DNA of 64,000 nucleotides from Lucifuga dentata (lineage: Eukaryota > Chordata > Actinopteri > Ophidiiformes > Bythitidae). A program made the position numbers and the translations under genes. The stretch is taken from assembly GCA_014773175.1 (NCBI GenBank), contig VXCM01002038.1, positions 42,076 to 106,075 of the forward strand, in the 5' to 3' direction. Positions 1 through 10,604 of this stretch are shown here, piece by piece; within the stretch, counting starts at the first letter, position 1, and each line of letters begins with the position of its first letter. Under the pieces are notes generated by a model. It had not been told where the DNA came from, ran no database searches, and saw nothing but the letters and a program-made list of their open reading frames with translations.

Positions 1-588
1 ATCTCATTATTTGGGTTTATTATCTGGGTAAGAACATCTAATGTTGGGATTTGCATTAAAAAGTGCTTTCTTTGCTCTGTTTGTTAGCCATGCTAGCTTC
101 AGGTAGCAGATAGCAAAGATGGTAACAAGCTAGCTTTAGACAGCAGGTAGCAGACAGCTTGATTGTGTAGAATTGCCTGACTTTCAGCAAGATTAGGCAG
201 GGAATCACAGCAGCTTATAAAGTTTATGAACACTAATATAGGTAGCGTGACTGCTAACTAGCTAGCATCTATGAACAGAATAGTGTTAGGTATGGGGGTA
301 AAAAAAAAAAAGGGGGGAGGTCTCTGAGACACTGGATCACATGTTTAGCCTCCTCTGTGGTCCCAAACAAACTGCAGTTATTGATAACTTTCCACCTGAT
401 AATCCTGAAGACTCACCTGCACTCAAACATTCAACTTATAAAGGTTTAAATTACGAGTAGAAGCATGTCTTAGTCTGGAAGATAGGTGAGTGGTCACATG
501 GCTTTATTTGTGCTGCCACACAAGCCAGGAGGTTCAGCCACACTTAGCTTAGCCCAAGCAGATGCAATGCAGATTTGTGATAGATTAA
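1..588. other. No gene seen; GCTAGC-rich non-coding DNA
   Basis: I see no coding signal here. The first 280 bases repeat short words such as GCTAGC and TAGCAGA, and there is a 12-base A run near 301. The right part (about 430-588) lies just beyond the 3' end of the antisense LINE ORF1 remnant and may be its spacer, but I could not find LINE sequence in it. Confidence 0.4.
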
Positions 589-1416
589 TCAGTTATAGAT
601 TTGATCTCTGCTTGGGGCGAGTAGATTCATAGGCAGTAGGTGCAGAAGACCTGGAGGTTTAGACAGGAAATGATGTTTCCTATTATTCAGATGGTGGTTC
701 AGATATATGTTGGAATAGATAAAGTCACCATTCATAGGACGCTCACTTGTAGACATACATCCATGTGTATTGTAAAAGTTCTTGTTCTCTGGATTCTGCC
801 TGCATTGTGATTTGAATGTGAGCATGCAGGTTGTTAGGTCGTTCGCGGATGGATGAGCTTCATCCATTTTTTTATGAGTGACTAGGTCTTTAGTCAGGAA
901 CTTGTGGAAGCAGATAATAACAGCTCTGGGCTTTTCCCCAGGCTTAGGTTTTGCAGTGGGAGAGTCCGGTGTTTTCGATCCAGCTGCAGGGGAGACGCTC
1001 ATACCAGCTCCTCAGGAACCTCCCTCCAAAGTTTGGAGAAAGGCCATTGGTCGTGGACTCCTGATTGACATAGACATGCACGTTCCTGCAGCTCTGTTGC
1101 TCCTGGTCAGCTAGTTTATCTTTTCGCTAAAGCTTCTCGTTAGCTAGCATAGTACACTTTGTTTCAAGGGCTTGAATGCTTTGGACGAGTGTTTCTGGAT
1201 GCTTCTCAATACAAGCAACACTACTGGTGGTCGGTGACAGCAGTCTGAATTGTGTGCCTGGTCTCCATAGTTGAAAATGCTGACTGGAATTCAATTAACA
1301 GCCTAACTCTGTGATCCTTGAAAGCAGCCAGAGATGCCATATCCATGGCGATAGCCAGTGGGCCAGCTCTCTTGGAGTCATCATTTTTTAGATGGTTTCC
1401 TAGATTTTGAGGCCAT
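589..1416 (-). pseudogene. LINE ORF1 remnant (coiled coil + RRM type)
   Basis: Read on the minus strand, an ATG at 1416 opens a frame that soon hits stops. Further on, a stretch around 1090-1160 reads KLADQEQQSCRN, which matches the end of the coiled coil of L1/Tx1-type ORF1 proteins (family pattern: DLE.RSRRN). The open part 1002-589 then reads KPRAVIICFHKFLTKDLV, the start of the RRM-like domain of such proteins. ORF1 proteins bind LINE RNA as trimers during retrotransposition. The remnant carries several in-frame stops and at least one frameshift, and no ORF2 follows, so it is a dead, truncated copy. The LINE clade (L1 or Tx1) is an inference from the motif order. Confidence 0.7.
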
Positions 1417-1839
1417 GTTGTTGTTGAGAAATAAATAATAATAAAAAAAAAACCCTACAGTGTTTTCCCATTCAGTATAATCTATAAGAGTAAAATGGTC
1501 AGGTAGAAATAAGAGTTTAAGATCATGTGGCAGTGTCGGCTAGTCACCTCAGTACTTCATGACGGCTGTCAAAATAGCTTGACTAACAAATGAAGTGGGG
1601 AGACGAGGTGGTGTGACATTTTCAGCATGTGGCAGAGTTTATCTCATCAGTGTGTCTCAGCTTACAGATTGTATTTATGTTGTAACTGAAACCTGATCCT
1701 AATGAGGGTTTGTGGTCTGGCACGTCCAACTGTATTCTAATCACAATCTGTATTCATATGCACCTTTCTCATCTGAAAGCATGTCTGGATACAGTTATCA
1801 AGTCTGTAATTTGTGCTTATCTTAATTAGAAAGCCAGAA

Positions 1840-2190
1840 GTCTCCATCCATCTGTCCGTCTGTAGCACCAACATCTCTAGAACCAGCTCTGTATGAAGCT
1901 GATATTCAGCAGGTTTATTGCTCAGGACACAAAGACGTGCAGCGTCACGTGTGAAGTTGTTTAGATGAGCGGTTCTCAAATTGAGCTGTGCTGGTAAACA
2001 GTAGTCCAAGTGCCAGGATACGCTCCGGGCACAGCAGCATACGCTCCGCTCCAGTGCCACGGTCTCAACCTGACCCCATACAGCAAACAAAGCTAGCTCA
2101 CAAGGACGTGCAGGACTAAATGATGGGGCAGGCTGTGGCACACACCAGAAAGTCTGGCTCAGTTTTTTGAACGGGCACTGCACTACTATA
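1840..2190 (-). repeat. Dispersed repeat family A, copy 1
   Basis: This copy shares long blocks with copies near 9.6, 25.9, 26.5 and 27.4 kb. Shared marks are the block AGCACCAACATCTCTAGAAC, the block GATATTCAGCAGGTTTATTG, and the words GAGCGGTTCTCAAATTGAG and AAAGTCTGGC. One end carries an (ACAG)n run and the other begins CAGTGCCCGTTC when read on the minus strand. The (ACAG)n tail is reminiscent of a retroposed element, but I find no clear Pol III boxes, so the class is open. Open frames here are chance frames. Confidence 0.8.
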
Positions 2191-2228
2191 TATGACATTA
2201 AATGTCATTTTTATGTCACTATATTTAC

Positions 2229-2257
<29 letters not shown>
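2229..2257. repeat. Poly(A) run, 29 bases
   Basis: Uninterrupted A tract just downstream of family A copy 1. It may be a simple repeat or a retroposon tail; no element is clearly attached to it. Confidence 0.9.
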
Positions 2258-2259
<2 letters not shown>

Positions 2260-2550
2260 AACTATATAAATTCAACCATTTTGGGCTTTTACTTTTATAA
2301 GTTAAACTCAGGCTCATCACTCAATCTTTACTAGAATAATTAGTGTCCATTAGCACCCCAGATTATCCCGTAGTTCTTTTCCATAGTGATGGTGCTGTGC
2401 TGGTGCCCAGCAGCACAGATTTCTACAAGAAACATCCCCAGAAAAGTGGTGCTGTTTTTGGCACCAAGCAAACACTGATATCTGCAGTCAGAGAACATGC
2501 ACAAACTACCTTGGCTTGTTTGGAACAACTATTTCTGAGTCTCCACTCAA

Positions 2551-3867
2551 CAGTGGTGGGCAGTCAGGGCCAGCAAAGCCTTCTCTGCTGGCCTAGAGAT
2601 TGTCAGAATCATCAAATTATGTTTTTATAATTTAATATATATTTTAATTAATGCTATATGAATTTTACAAAGCTCATTCCCATCAGTTTTGTTATTAACG
2701 TCATTTCATCGCTACGGTACTCTCTCCCTCAGTTTTGCTGCTTCCAGTGCAGCTCATATAAATTAGAGCTTTTATCCAATCAGATTTTCCACCTGTGCTG
2801 TCTCCAGGTAAAAAAAAAATCTAGCCTGAGGCCTTCAGAATCTCCAGTGAATCCCCTCTGCTATTCAAGCAAATGGGATGATGTTGTTAATTGTCATATA
2901 TTCTAACCAATCAGATTTTGAGTTTGCCATGTTGGGCATATTCTTTTACACATCAGGGCCTTCTATCTGGCCTTGGCCTACGTCATCAGAGTACAGCATT
3001 ATGCTAACAGCTAAACAGCCTGCCAGAAATTCATCAGAAGAAGANTCATCAGAGTACAGCATTATGCTAACAGCTAAACAGCCTGCCAGAAATTCATCAG
3101 AAGAAGAAGAGAGCCAGTTGGCTTAGCTAGCTGAAGTAAACCTAGCTAGCATGTAACGTAGCATTGTTTGTTTAAAAGTTCTTTCTTAACGTTTTGATTT
3201 TTAGATATAGTGCTTTAGATTTTTTGTTTAGATTTTTACTTAGTCCTGTTGTTTTTTAACGCACAATGGCTGAAGGAGGAGAAGAAATGGATTTACAATG
3301 CTTTTTTTCACATTATGGAACTGAAACACACTGATAATGTACAGCCGTGTGGTTAAACTCTTTATAAAGACAGAAAGGAGGATGGACTTTGTCTTCAGAT
3401 GATGAGCAGCTTTGGTAAGTCTGATGGATTTTTATGTGGCTGGAATCTGTGGAGAAGCCTGTTGAATCTGATTGTGTTATTTGTGTTTTACAGCATTTTT
3501 GCTTACTTGCTGGTCGTATGAGTAAATGTGATGGTTGTTGTGAGTTTGTTCTTGTTTCTTTGGTAATGACACTGATTTAGGCTATGCCATGTTTATATGT
3601 GATGCAGCATCCTGTCATAATGCGTAATAATGCTACATCCTATTCATGTCTCTGCAGTTAGTGTGTTGTAACTGTCATAGGTGTTGATCCTTGTGTTAAA
3701 TCACTTTATTCCACTCGATAAAAGTTACTGTCACTGTGAATATGGGCTGGTTACGTCAAATAACAACAGCATATAGTCATAGTGTCATGCTGAGGTTATT
3801 AGAAGGTGGTTTAATTGCAGGAGGATAGCTCTGAAGGCCTAGGTGTAAAATACACGGCCCACCACTG
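2551..3867. mobile_element. Non-autonomous hAT-like DNA transposon 1
   Basis: The left end begins CAGTGGTGGGCAGTC and the right end, read on the other strand, begins CAGTGGTGGGCCGTG. These form terminal inverted repeats with the CAG start typical of hAT elements. The flanks are CCACTCAA (2543-2550) and ACACTCAA (3868-3875), a 7/8 match, as expected for the 8-bp target duplication of hAT. No transposase frame is visible inside, so it would need an enzyme from elsewhere. Its length is inflated by a 63-bp assembly duplication near 3045. Confidence 0.8.
2983..3107. repeat. Assembly artefact: 62-bp overlap duplicated around N at 3045
   Basis: Positions 2983-3044 and 3046-3107 are identical and are separated by a single N. 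This is the pattern of two overlapping contig ends joined without merging. Confidence 0.9.
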
Positions 3868-3894
3868 ACACTCAATCACGCTGTACATCCATAC

Positions 3895-4604
3895 TAGAGC
3901 TGTCATGATATCAGATTTTCACTCCACAATTATCGTGGCCAAAAGAATTCACAATAACGATATTATCACATCATCTATAGAAAGTCTGAAAAAAACAATA
4001 ATAATACTATCAGTCAAATTAATCTTTAGCTTTGTTTATTGTGCATTTTGTCTCTTTTTTGTCAAATGAATTAGACTCCAAATAAGAGTGTAGGAGGTGG
4101 AGAGAGTCTGTAACCAGAACTGTACAAAAGCTACAAAAAGAGCAATTCCACCTTAAGGGATCGTGTAAAAGAACCAGATGACCTGATAAACAAAAGATCC
4201 ATACATCTAACAAATAACCAGGAGAGAGAAAATCCTGTCAAGTCCAACGCCATGATAACTTAGCTTTAACAACACAACTAAGACCTTCATGGAACATTTC
4301 CTGTTTCAGGGCTAGCAAGCTAACTGCTACTACTGCTTTAGTGTAGCAGTAGTAGCCACACACTGTGGTAGTAGCTAGCTAGCTAGCTAGTTACTGAGTC
4401 ACATCATGTATGTGTGTGTGTGTGTGTGTGTGCTGGGGGGGCACAGACACACACAGGGAGACAAAGCGAGAATGGAAAGAAATGGAAATGATTTAAGAGG
4501 CACTGGATTATTTACATGGCATTATCATATGTGTATTTTTAACATGATTTCATTTTTTTTAATATCACGGTTATCATTAATACTGGTATATCAAGACACC
4601 CCTA
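3895..4604. mobile_element. Non-autonomous hAT-like DNA transposon 2
   Basis: The ends read TAGAGCTGTCATGATA on the left and TAGGGGTGTCTTGATA on the opposite strand at the right. Flanking 8-mers are ATCCATAC (3887-3894) and GTTCATAC (4605-4612), a 6/8 match. Inside are a short (AGCT)n block near 4373-4390 and (TG)n at 4411-4432. No transposase is seen. The TAG-start, 8-bp duplication pattern fits hAT elements common in fish. Confidence 0.75.
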
Positions 4605-4615
4605 GTTCATACCAC

Positions 4616-4636
4616 AAAAAAAAAAAAAAAAAAAAA
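4616..4636. repeat. Poly(A) run
   Basis: 21 consecutive A residues just outside hAT-like element 2. Confidence 0.9.
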
Positions 4637-5524
4637 GTCATCTTGCACCAAATCATTTACAGATATAAAGTAGTTTTTGGATTTGTAAAAATGCTTTTAA
4701 AGCAGAGTATTTTCAAACAGTGTGATTCAGCATTTTTGTTGTCTTTCTTCTGTTTCCTGTAAGGGAACTTCTGCATCCTGCTAAATGAACCTTCAGCTCT
4801 CAAACCCATTCAGAGCAGCAGGTTTCACGAAGGTTCCACCACCTGCACCTTGTCCATGGAATTTCACACCAATTTCCTCTCAATATTGAGAGTTGGAACG
4901 CATCACGAGGGACGTGAGATTTATTCGAGGAGGCAAAGTAAATTAGCATAAATATTTCACAAGTTGACCACAGTTGAATTTGAGATGTGTCGTGTTAATA
5001 AAGTCTGAAATTCTCTGCGGTGAGGTTTGGATGGTGTGTCGGCACGTTTCCTACACATCCTGCATTTGTAGCATCCATCATCGCATTGATGCACTAATTA
5101 ATTTTTGCTGTAGCAGTAATGTGATTAGACACCAACCTGCCAAAACTCCTCCGTCTTTACATCCCAGCACAGCCGCTGATTACAGCGCCTGTGCTTTTTT
5201 GCTGCTTTGTAGTTTAGCCTTCTCTTTTTTCAGATAATTTCACATTTGTGAATGAAATAATGAGTGTAATGATGAAAATGGACAGCTGTTCACGTTACGT
5301 AAAGGAAACGTCTGGTGAACGGTAGCGGTGATGTCATGCTGCAGCTCCATGGTGATTTTAGTGGAATATCCAGCTCAGGCAGACACTTTTCTCTGCCTGT
5401 AAATATGGATTTCACTCTGTAACATGTTTGTAATAAGATAATTTGTCCTTTAGTTTGGACACTTATATCTACACTGATGCACTGATTTATTAAGGATTTA
5501 TCTGTGTGTTCAGACACTGGTGGT
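4637..5524. other. No gene seen; unique-looking DNA
   Basis: I recognise no repeat and no protein domain. Short open frames exist on both strands, but none has splice context or a familiar motif. Confidence 0.4.
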
Positions 5525-5800
5525 AATTCATAAAACACAGTGCCAGATTTAACATGTCGCTAATGGCAAATAACACGTTAGCCTTCAAAGAGACCTTACT
5601 GCAGTATTTCCTCATGGACATGACAGGAAGTCATTCATAAAACACGCCGTCACACTAAAATGAAGACGAGTTTCAGTCTGGTAAATTTCATCGGTATAAA
5701 CCCTGGGAGATTTTTAAAAATACATTTGCATCACATGATCAGTTTATGTGAATGAGCTTCAGTTGTCAGAGTTATTTATCATGATACTTTTAGGATTTTA
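5525..5800 (+). repeat. Dispersed repeat family B, copy 1 (partial)
   Basis: This stretch follows the same order of blocks as the copies at 7.5 and 51.4 kb: ATTCATAAA, GTTAGCCTT.AAAGAG, a TATTTCCT block, CATTCATAAAAC, then GGTAAATTTCA. It is more diverged than the others and lacks the terminal motif. Confidence 0.65.
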
Positions 5801-6048
5801 TGACCTGTCCTCTGATACCATACTCTGGTAACTTCAATATTGGATATTTGAAGACATGTAATAGTATAGTATATGTTCCCTTGTTTTGTTACAGAAGAAC
5901 AGACAACCAAATGTGTAATTTATCTTCTGAAATAAAACATAAAACACTGAGACAGAACTTCAGGAAGACGTTTCTTTAACTCCATTTAATGCTTTTAAAA
6001 TCACAAAACAAGAAGTTAACCTGAGTCCTTAAAAAAGACTCATCAGCA

Positions 6049-6103
<55 letters not shown>

Positions 6104-7039
6104 GTTTCATTATTTTTTGCACATTCTGCTTTTATGAGTCGGAGTGATCAATAAAGGATTGTGCAGGGAGGCAGAGCGCCTCTCATCCCCATTTGGGAAG
6201 ATAATTTGCGTCAGAAAATGGCAGCTGCTGCACAATAGTATATTGATGTATTAAAGAAAAGAAGCGGACGGGATGCATTAAAGAGGAGACAGACAGAAAC
6301 AGCAGAAAAAGAGTGATGAAAGAGAATGTGAGAGAGATCCTGAAAGATTCCGGAAGAAGGATGTAAAAAAAATACAAATAAAAAGTGTTTTTCTGTATCT
6401 GCATACAGAGTCACAGCAGGAAGTGCAGCATGCAGCCGCAATTATGTCAGCAATCTCCCAGCAGCACGTCTGCCTCCATCCAGGAGGTCAGCGCTGCACA
6501 ATTAAGTGAATGACTGAAGATTGGTGTGGATTTTTGTGATGCATGAGGTTTTCTTTTGAGAAAAAGAGTTGTGAGTGGTGTGGCTGCGACAGATGCAGAC
6601 TAACGCTGTGATCCCTTCTTTATTTTTTGGTTTTTTTTTTTTTTTGGTTTTTTGCTGTGATCCCTTCCACCCTGACCTCCCACACCCAACACTCAGAATT
6701 CCCTGTTGGGAACTCGGCTGAGATCCATCTCAGATTTATGTGAAATAAACGCGCCTGACATCAGAACCAATATGACAGCGCACAAGGTGAACACCACAGA
6801 TTTCCCTTTGCATCATTTTGTCAAAACCTGAATTATAGCTTTTGTTGTCTGGAAAGGAGTTATAACATCTGTTATAACATGGTTTAAGCTGCTCATCTTC
6901 ATCTGTCTTTTGCATCGGTAAAGACAGGAAGTCACTGCACGATTCAGCCATCTTGTACTGCATAAACAGGGATGAGCCGAGTACTCGGATGAGTAAAATA
7001 CTCAATATTCTTACTTGTGTTGAAGGAAACTCCTCATTG
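5801..7039. other. No gene seen; partly unique DNA with simple repeats
   Basis: It holds the (TC)n tract at 6052-6100, a T-rich run near 6630-6645, and otherwise non-repetitive DNA. The part at 6110-6540 is not low complexity and matches nothing else in the window. Confidence 0.4.
6052..6100. repeat. (TC)n microsatellite, about 24 units
   Basis: Pure TC dinucleotide run. Confidence 0.95.
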
Positions 7040-7496
7040 AGTAGCTGTGTCCACGTCATAGGCCAGCCACACACACACACACACACCCTCCTGTGAGTGT
7101 GATCACACATTATGGAGGTGTGTGTGGAACTCAGACATGCAGCGCAGCAGGTGAAGCAGAGTGCCACAAGAACATGAGATCAGGTCAAAACTCACCGTGT
7201 AAAAACTGACTGATCAGCTGAGTGAGTTTATCTATGAGAGTTATTGATCATTAACACACTTGAATACAGTTTAAAACATCATCAGATTTCATACTGATTC
7301 AATTTACCATCAGACGTGTGTGGCGGTGTGTTTTTATGAATCATTTCCCCAACATGTAAATCAGGAAATACTGCAGTAACACTTTTTTCATGTCAAACAT
7401 TAAAAGATAACATGTTTATGAGTGAAGGAACATGGTAGCGTGTCGACATTTGCCGATATCAACACGATAAGTTTTGTGCAAAGGTTTATGAATCCC
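7040..7496 (-). repeat. Dispersed repeat family B, copy 2
   Basis: In minus orientation this matches the copy at 51.4 kb over its whole length. That includes the block AACTGACTGATCAGCTGAGT, the GAACATGAGATCA block and the (CA)n segment at 7066-7086. Its terminus GGATTCATAAA (minus) lies at 7484-7496, four bases from the start of copy 3, so the two copies stand head to head. Confidence 0.8.
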
Positions 7497-7500
7497 TCCC

Positions 7501-7930
7501 TTTGGCCCAGATTCATAAACTGTAGCGCATGATTTACTGTATTGCTATGCGTAAATATCATGGTGTAACGACATTCCCTTATTCATAAACGCCTGTTAGC
7601 GATGTATTTTAGTGTTAGCCTTAAAGAGGCATTACTGTGATATTTCCTTATTTACATGTGGCGGTAGCTATTCATAAACCAAACTCACAAGCTAACATTA
7701 AGACCTGCTTCATTCTGTGGTAAATTTCAGCGATAAGAAATCTGGGCGACGTTTCAAACTTTATTTGCCTCACGTGTTTGTGATCAATAACTCTGATAGA
7801 TAAAGTCACTCAGCTGATCAGTCAGTTTTTAAAAGCTTTAAAAGCCTTTATGAATGAGCTTCAACTATCACAGCGCACATTAAGGCAATGCTACACTCCT
7901 TATCACCGTTTTTTATGAATCTGTCCCATT
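7501..7930 (+). mobile_element. Family B, copy 3: small element with inverted ends
   Basis: It starts TGGCCCAGATTCATAAA and ends, read on the minus strand, TGGGACAGATTCATAAA, so it has inverted ends of about 17 bp over some 430 bp. It has no coding capacity, the build of a MITE. With copy 2 it forms an inverted pair of about 890 bp that could fold back. The transposon superfamily is not assigned. Confidence 0.75.
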
Positions 7931-7944
7931 TTGTTTTCAGATCT

Positions 7945-8690
7945 GTAGTTCGGTTGTTCTGGTCTGATCAGGGACTAAATTCAAGGACGATTCCGGTGCT
8001 CATACAGGAAACCATCCAATAAAACCTACGTACTGTATATCAGCAAAAGTCATGTGACATCACTCTCTCTGCTCATTGGTCAGAAATGGCTAGGGGCGGG
8101 AAAATAAACTCCAAACAGGAACTCCAAACAGTTTCTATGGTGTCAAAGTAAATCAGAGTAACAAAGATGAATGTGGATCCTTTCCTAGTCATAGCATCAT
8201 TTGATCCATGAAGAAGAAAACTATGACAGCAGAAGCTGAATCTGATGTAGAGACAACGTGTGGAAAACCACATGCTGCTTCACATGATGTGAAGAAGAAC
8301 GTGCTGCCTTCACACGCTGAACAGGAGAATGGAGCAACATGCTGACCTGAACACGTGTTCATCTGAACATGTGTTAGCTAAGATTGACGTGTTTCCACCG
8401 TTAACAGCATCGTTTGATTTGATCATAAAGGTGGAGTTTATTAACGTTAAACACACACACCTCGCATCTCTGCTGCTTGTCAATCAATACATCAATAGAT
8501 TGATTTGTAATTGCTTCAGAAGTGGTGTGAATCATGTTCAGACCACAGATAAACCAGACAGAGACCACCTCCTCAAAATGGTCTTTGATCCGCACCTGAC
8601 TGTGATCGCTGCACAAACGAGCTGCATCAAGAGGGGAAATGAACCCGAGTCCGACTGAACTGGACGAAACCACATACGTGTAAAAACGGA
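7945..8690 (+). repeat. Dispersed repeat family C, copy 1
   Basis: It is shared with 42.7-43.4 kb and 56.6-57.1 kb (minus) and 58.4-58.9 kb (plus). Marker blocks are CTGGTCTGA near one end, GTCATGTGACATCACTCTCT, AAACTATGACAGCAGAAGCT, ATGGAGCAACATGCTGA and GTCCGACTGAACTGG. The recurring open frame that begins MKKKTMTAEAESDVE is a shadow of the repeat; it is interrupted differently in each copy. The ends are weakly inverted, suggesting a non-autonomous DNA transposon. Confidence 0.8.
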
Positions 8691-8699
8691 CTCTGGAAT

Positions 8700-9580
8700 A
8701 TCTGGTATTTTCAAAGCAGAATTTGAAGCCATTGTGGCAAGTAATGATAGTAAGGGATCTTATAAACAGAATAAACAGGGTAAGTGTACTTAGCATTACT
8801 CATTTTACAATTTTGGAATGTACGCTGAATGTATCCCTGCTGCAGAGCTCCAACAAAGAAGAAGAATGAGGTTTACCCAGAATCAGACATGGATGAAGAT
8901 AAAGGAGAGCATGACTCTGACAAATAAAAACAGACCAGCTCTCTAAGTGTTTGTCAGCTTTCTTCTCCAGTTAAAACACTGCCATCGCAGACTGCTGGTC
9001 TGGGATCAATAGCCCTGTGAAGTGATTAGAGGGTGGGGTGGGGTAGTTGGGGGTTACAGAGTTCTTTGGTTGAGCATTTGCTTCCATTAGTCTTCTGACC
9101 TCATGATAATTCCTGGAAGCTGCATTTGTCGTAGCTTCTCTCTCATCCAGCCGTTTCCACTGGCTGATGCTCCTCCTCCTCCTCTTCCTCCTCCCTGAAG
9201 TGATTGTCACATTTGTTGACTTTACATTTATTTTACTTATTTTCATAGCTAATACCTTTTCACTGAGTTTTGTAAGGTTAAAGACAAAGATAAGAAACGA
9301 TTAAGCATGTATTTGTGCTTGGGACAAAAGGGGATTATCATCTAATTTAGAGCAGATTAACCCATCGTGACCTAAAGATGGATGCTGTGGTTGTGGTCGT
9401 GGTCAGGGCTGATGGTCAGATTCAGTCTTTAAGAACTCCTACAGACAGGAAGTGTATTTCATCCCTCTGCCTCAGATCCTGTGGTTTTGGCCAGGACTCA
9501 TTTCTCCTTTTTATTGTTTACTAAGACTCTGCCATGTCATATTGTCCATGATAACAGTAAAATTGTTATATCTATCTATA
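8700..9580. other. No gene seen
   Basis: Unique-looking DNA with a purine/pyrimidine-rich patch (CTCCTCCTCCTCCTCTTCC) near 9170-9195. No domain or splice-framed exon is recognised. Confidence 0.35.
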
Positions 9581-9584
9581 ATTA

Positions 9585-9898
9585 CACTTTCTCTGTCTGT
9601 CTGTCTGTCTGTAGCATCAACATCTCTAGAACCAGCACTGTATGAAGCTGATATTCAGCAGGTTTATTGTTCAGGACCCAAGGACGTGCAGCGTGACGTG
9701 TGAAGTTGTTTGGATGAGCGGTTCTCAAATTGAGCTGTGCCCATAAAAAGTAGTCCGCACATGTACGGATGTGGCGGCAGGATACACTCCAGGTATGGCA
9801 GCATATGCTCCACTCCACGGGCATTAATGGCAGGCTGCGGTGCACACCGTAAAGTCTGGCCCGGTCCGAACATGCATGTTTTTAACGGGTGCTGCACT
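9585..9898 (-). repeat. Dispersed repeat family A, copy 2
   Basis: The clearest family A copy. Read on the minus strand it starts CAGCACCCGTTAAAAACATG and ends in GATGCTACAGACAGACAGAC with a four-base (ACAG)n run. It is unbroken, so its length of about 310 bp is a fair estimate of the full unit. Confidence 0.85.
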
Positions 9899-9949
9899 AT
9901 TTATAAAAATCTGACATATCATGACATTGACGATATTGCTGTGTGACAA

Positions 9950-10130
9950 TGTGGTGGTGAATTTTCACACCACCACAACAAGAAAAAGACATTGACTCAG
10001 TCAAGCACAGAGTGTTAGCTAGCTGTACTTCCTGTGACCGAAAAAGCTAAGGGGGGAGTGAAACTAGCAAAGCGTTGACTTGTTGTGATGTATGAATAGT
10101 GTTAGCCTAGCCGCTAAGCTCAAAACAGGG
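9950..10130 (+). repeat. Dispersed repeat family G, copy 1 (partial)
   Basis: An inverted match to 22590-22760. Shared words include TTGACTCAGTCAAGC, AGCTAGCTGTACTTCCTGTGAC, GTGAAACTAGCAAAGC and AGTGTTAGC..AGC.GCTAAGCT. The GCTAGC-type words explain the density of short palindromes here. Confidence 0.7.
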
Positions 10131-10206
10131 AAATGGCGTACACACTAAATATTCAGATTTATAAAGCCGTGCGTATACATCCAACACAACCAGCTTTGAA
10201 ATGTGA

Positions 10207-10335
10207 AAAACGCTCATATCCCACCCACGACACTCCACAGCCTGCCATTAGTACCCATGGAGCGGAGTATATGCTGCCACGCCTGGAGCGTATCCTGCCA
10301 CCACATCCGGACATGTGTGGACTACTTTTAGTATG
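10207..10335 (+). repeat. Family A fragment (copy 6)
   Basis: The blocks GGAGCGGAGTATATGCTGCC and GAGCGTATCCTGCC match the middle of family A in the orientation opposite to copy 2, 400 bp away. Both family A ends are missing. Confidence 0.65.
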
Positions 10336-10339
10336 GATT

Positions 10340-10601
10340 CCAAGCACTGTTTTAAAAATGAGGCGATTAAGACAAGGAAGAGGAATCCAGAAAAGTTAAC
10401 GTCAGCTAGTGTCAGTTACGGTAATCAGCTGCTGAAATAAATATCATGTTTACTGGTATGTAGATTATTTTCAGAAAATCACAGGAAAACTATGACAATA
10501 CCCAGAAAAACAGGTAATTTGCTAAACAAATAAATTGATGGAACAACATCAGGGGATCAGCTTATACATAAGATCAGCTTATACTCCAGTATATACGGTA
10601 T
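10340..10601 (+). mobile_element. Family J DNA transposon, truncated copy
   Basis: It matches the right part of the copy at 47362-47795 (AAATATCATGTTTACTGGTA, GATTATTTTCAGAAAATCAC, GGAACAACATCAGGG) and ends AGTATATACGGTAT, the family terminus. The left terminus is missing, so it is a dead fragment. Confidence 0.75.
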
Positions 10602-10604
10602 TTA

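Noticed and set aside
1737..2198. 153-codon minus frame
   Set aside because: It lies on family A copy 1, and similar frames appear on other family A copies.
2983..3107. Real tandem duplication
   Set aside because: Exact identity, a single N at the joint and the same pattern at nine other sites point to assembly overlap.
4373..4432. Regulatory CTAG/TG element
   Set aside because: Simple (AGCT)n and (TG)n repeats within a hAT-like element; no functional evidence.
6736..7167. 143-codon minus frame as a gene
   Set aside because: It overlaps family B copy 2 and a CA repeat; no domain.
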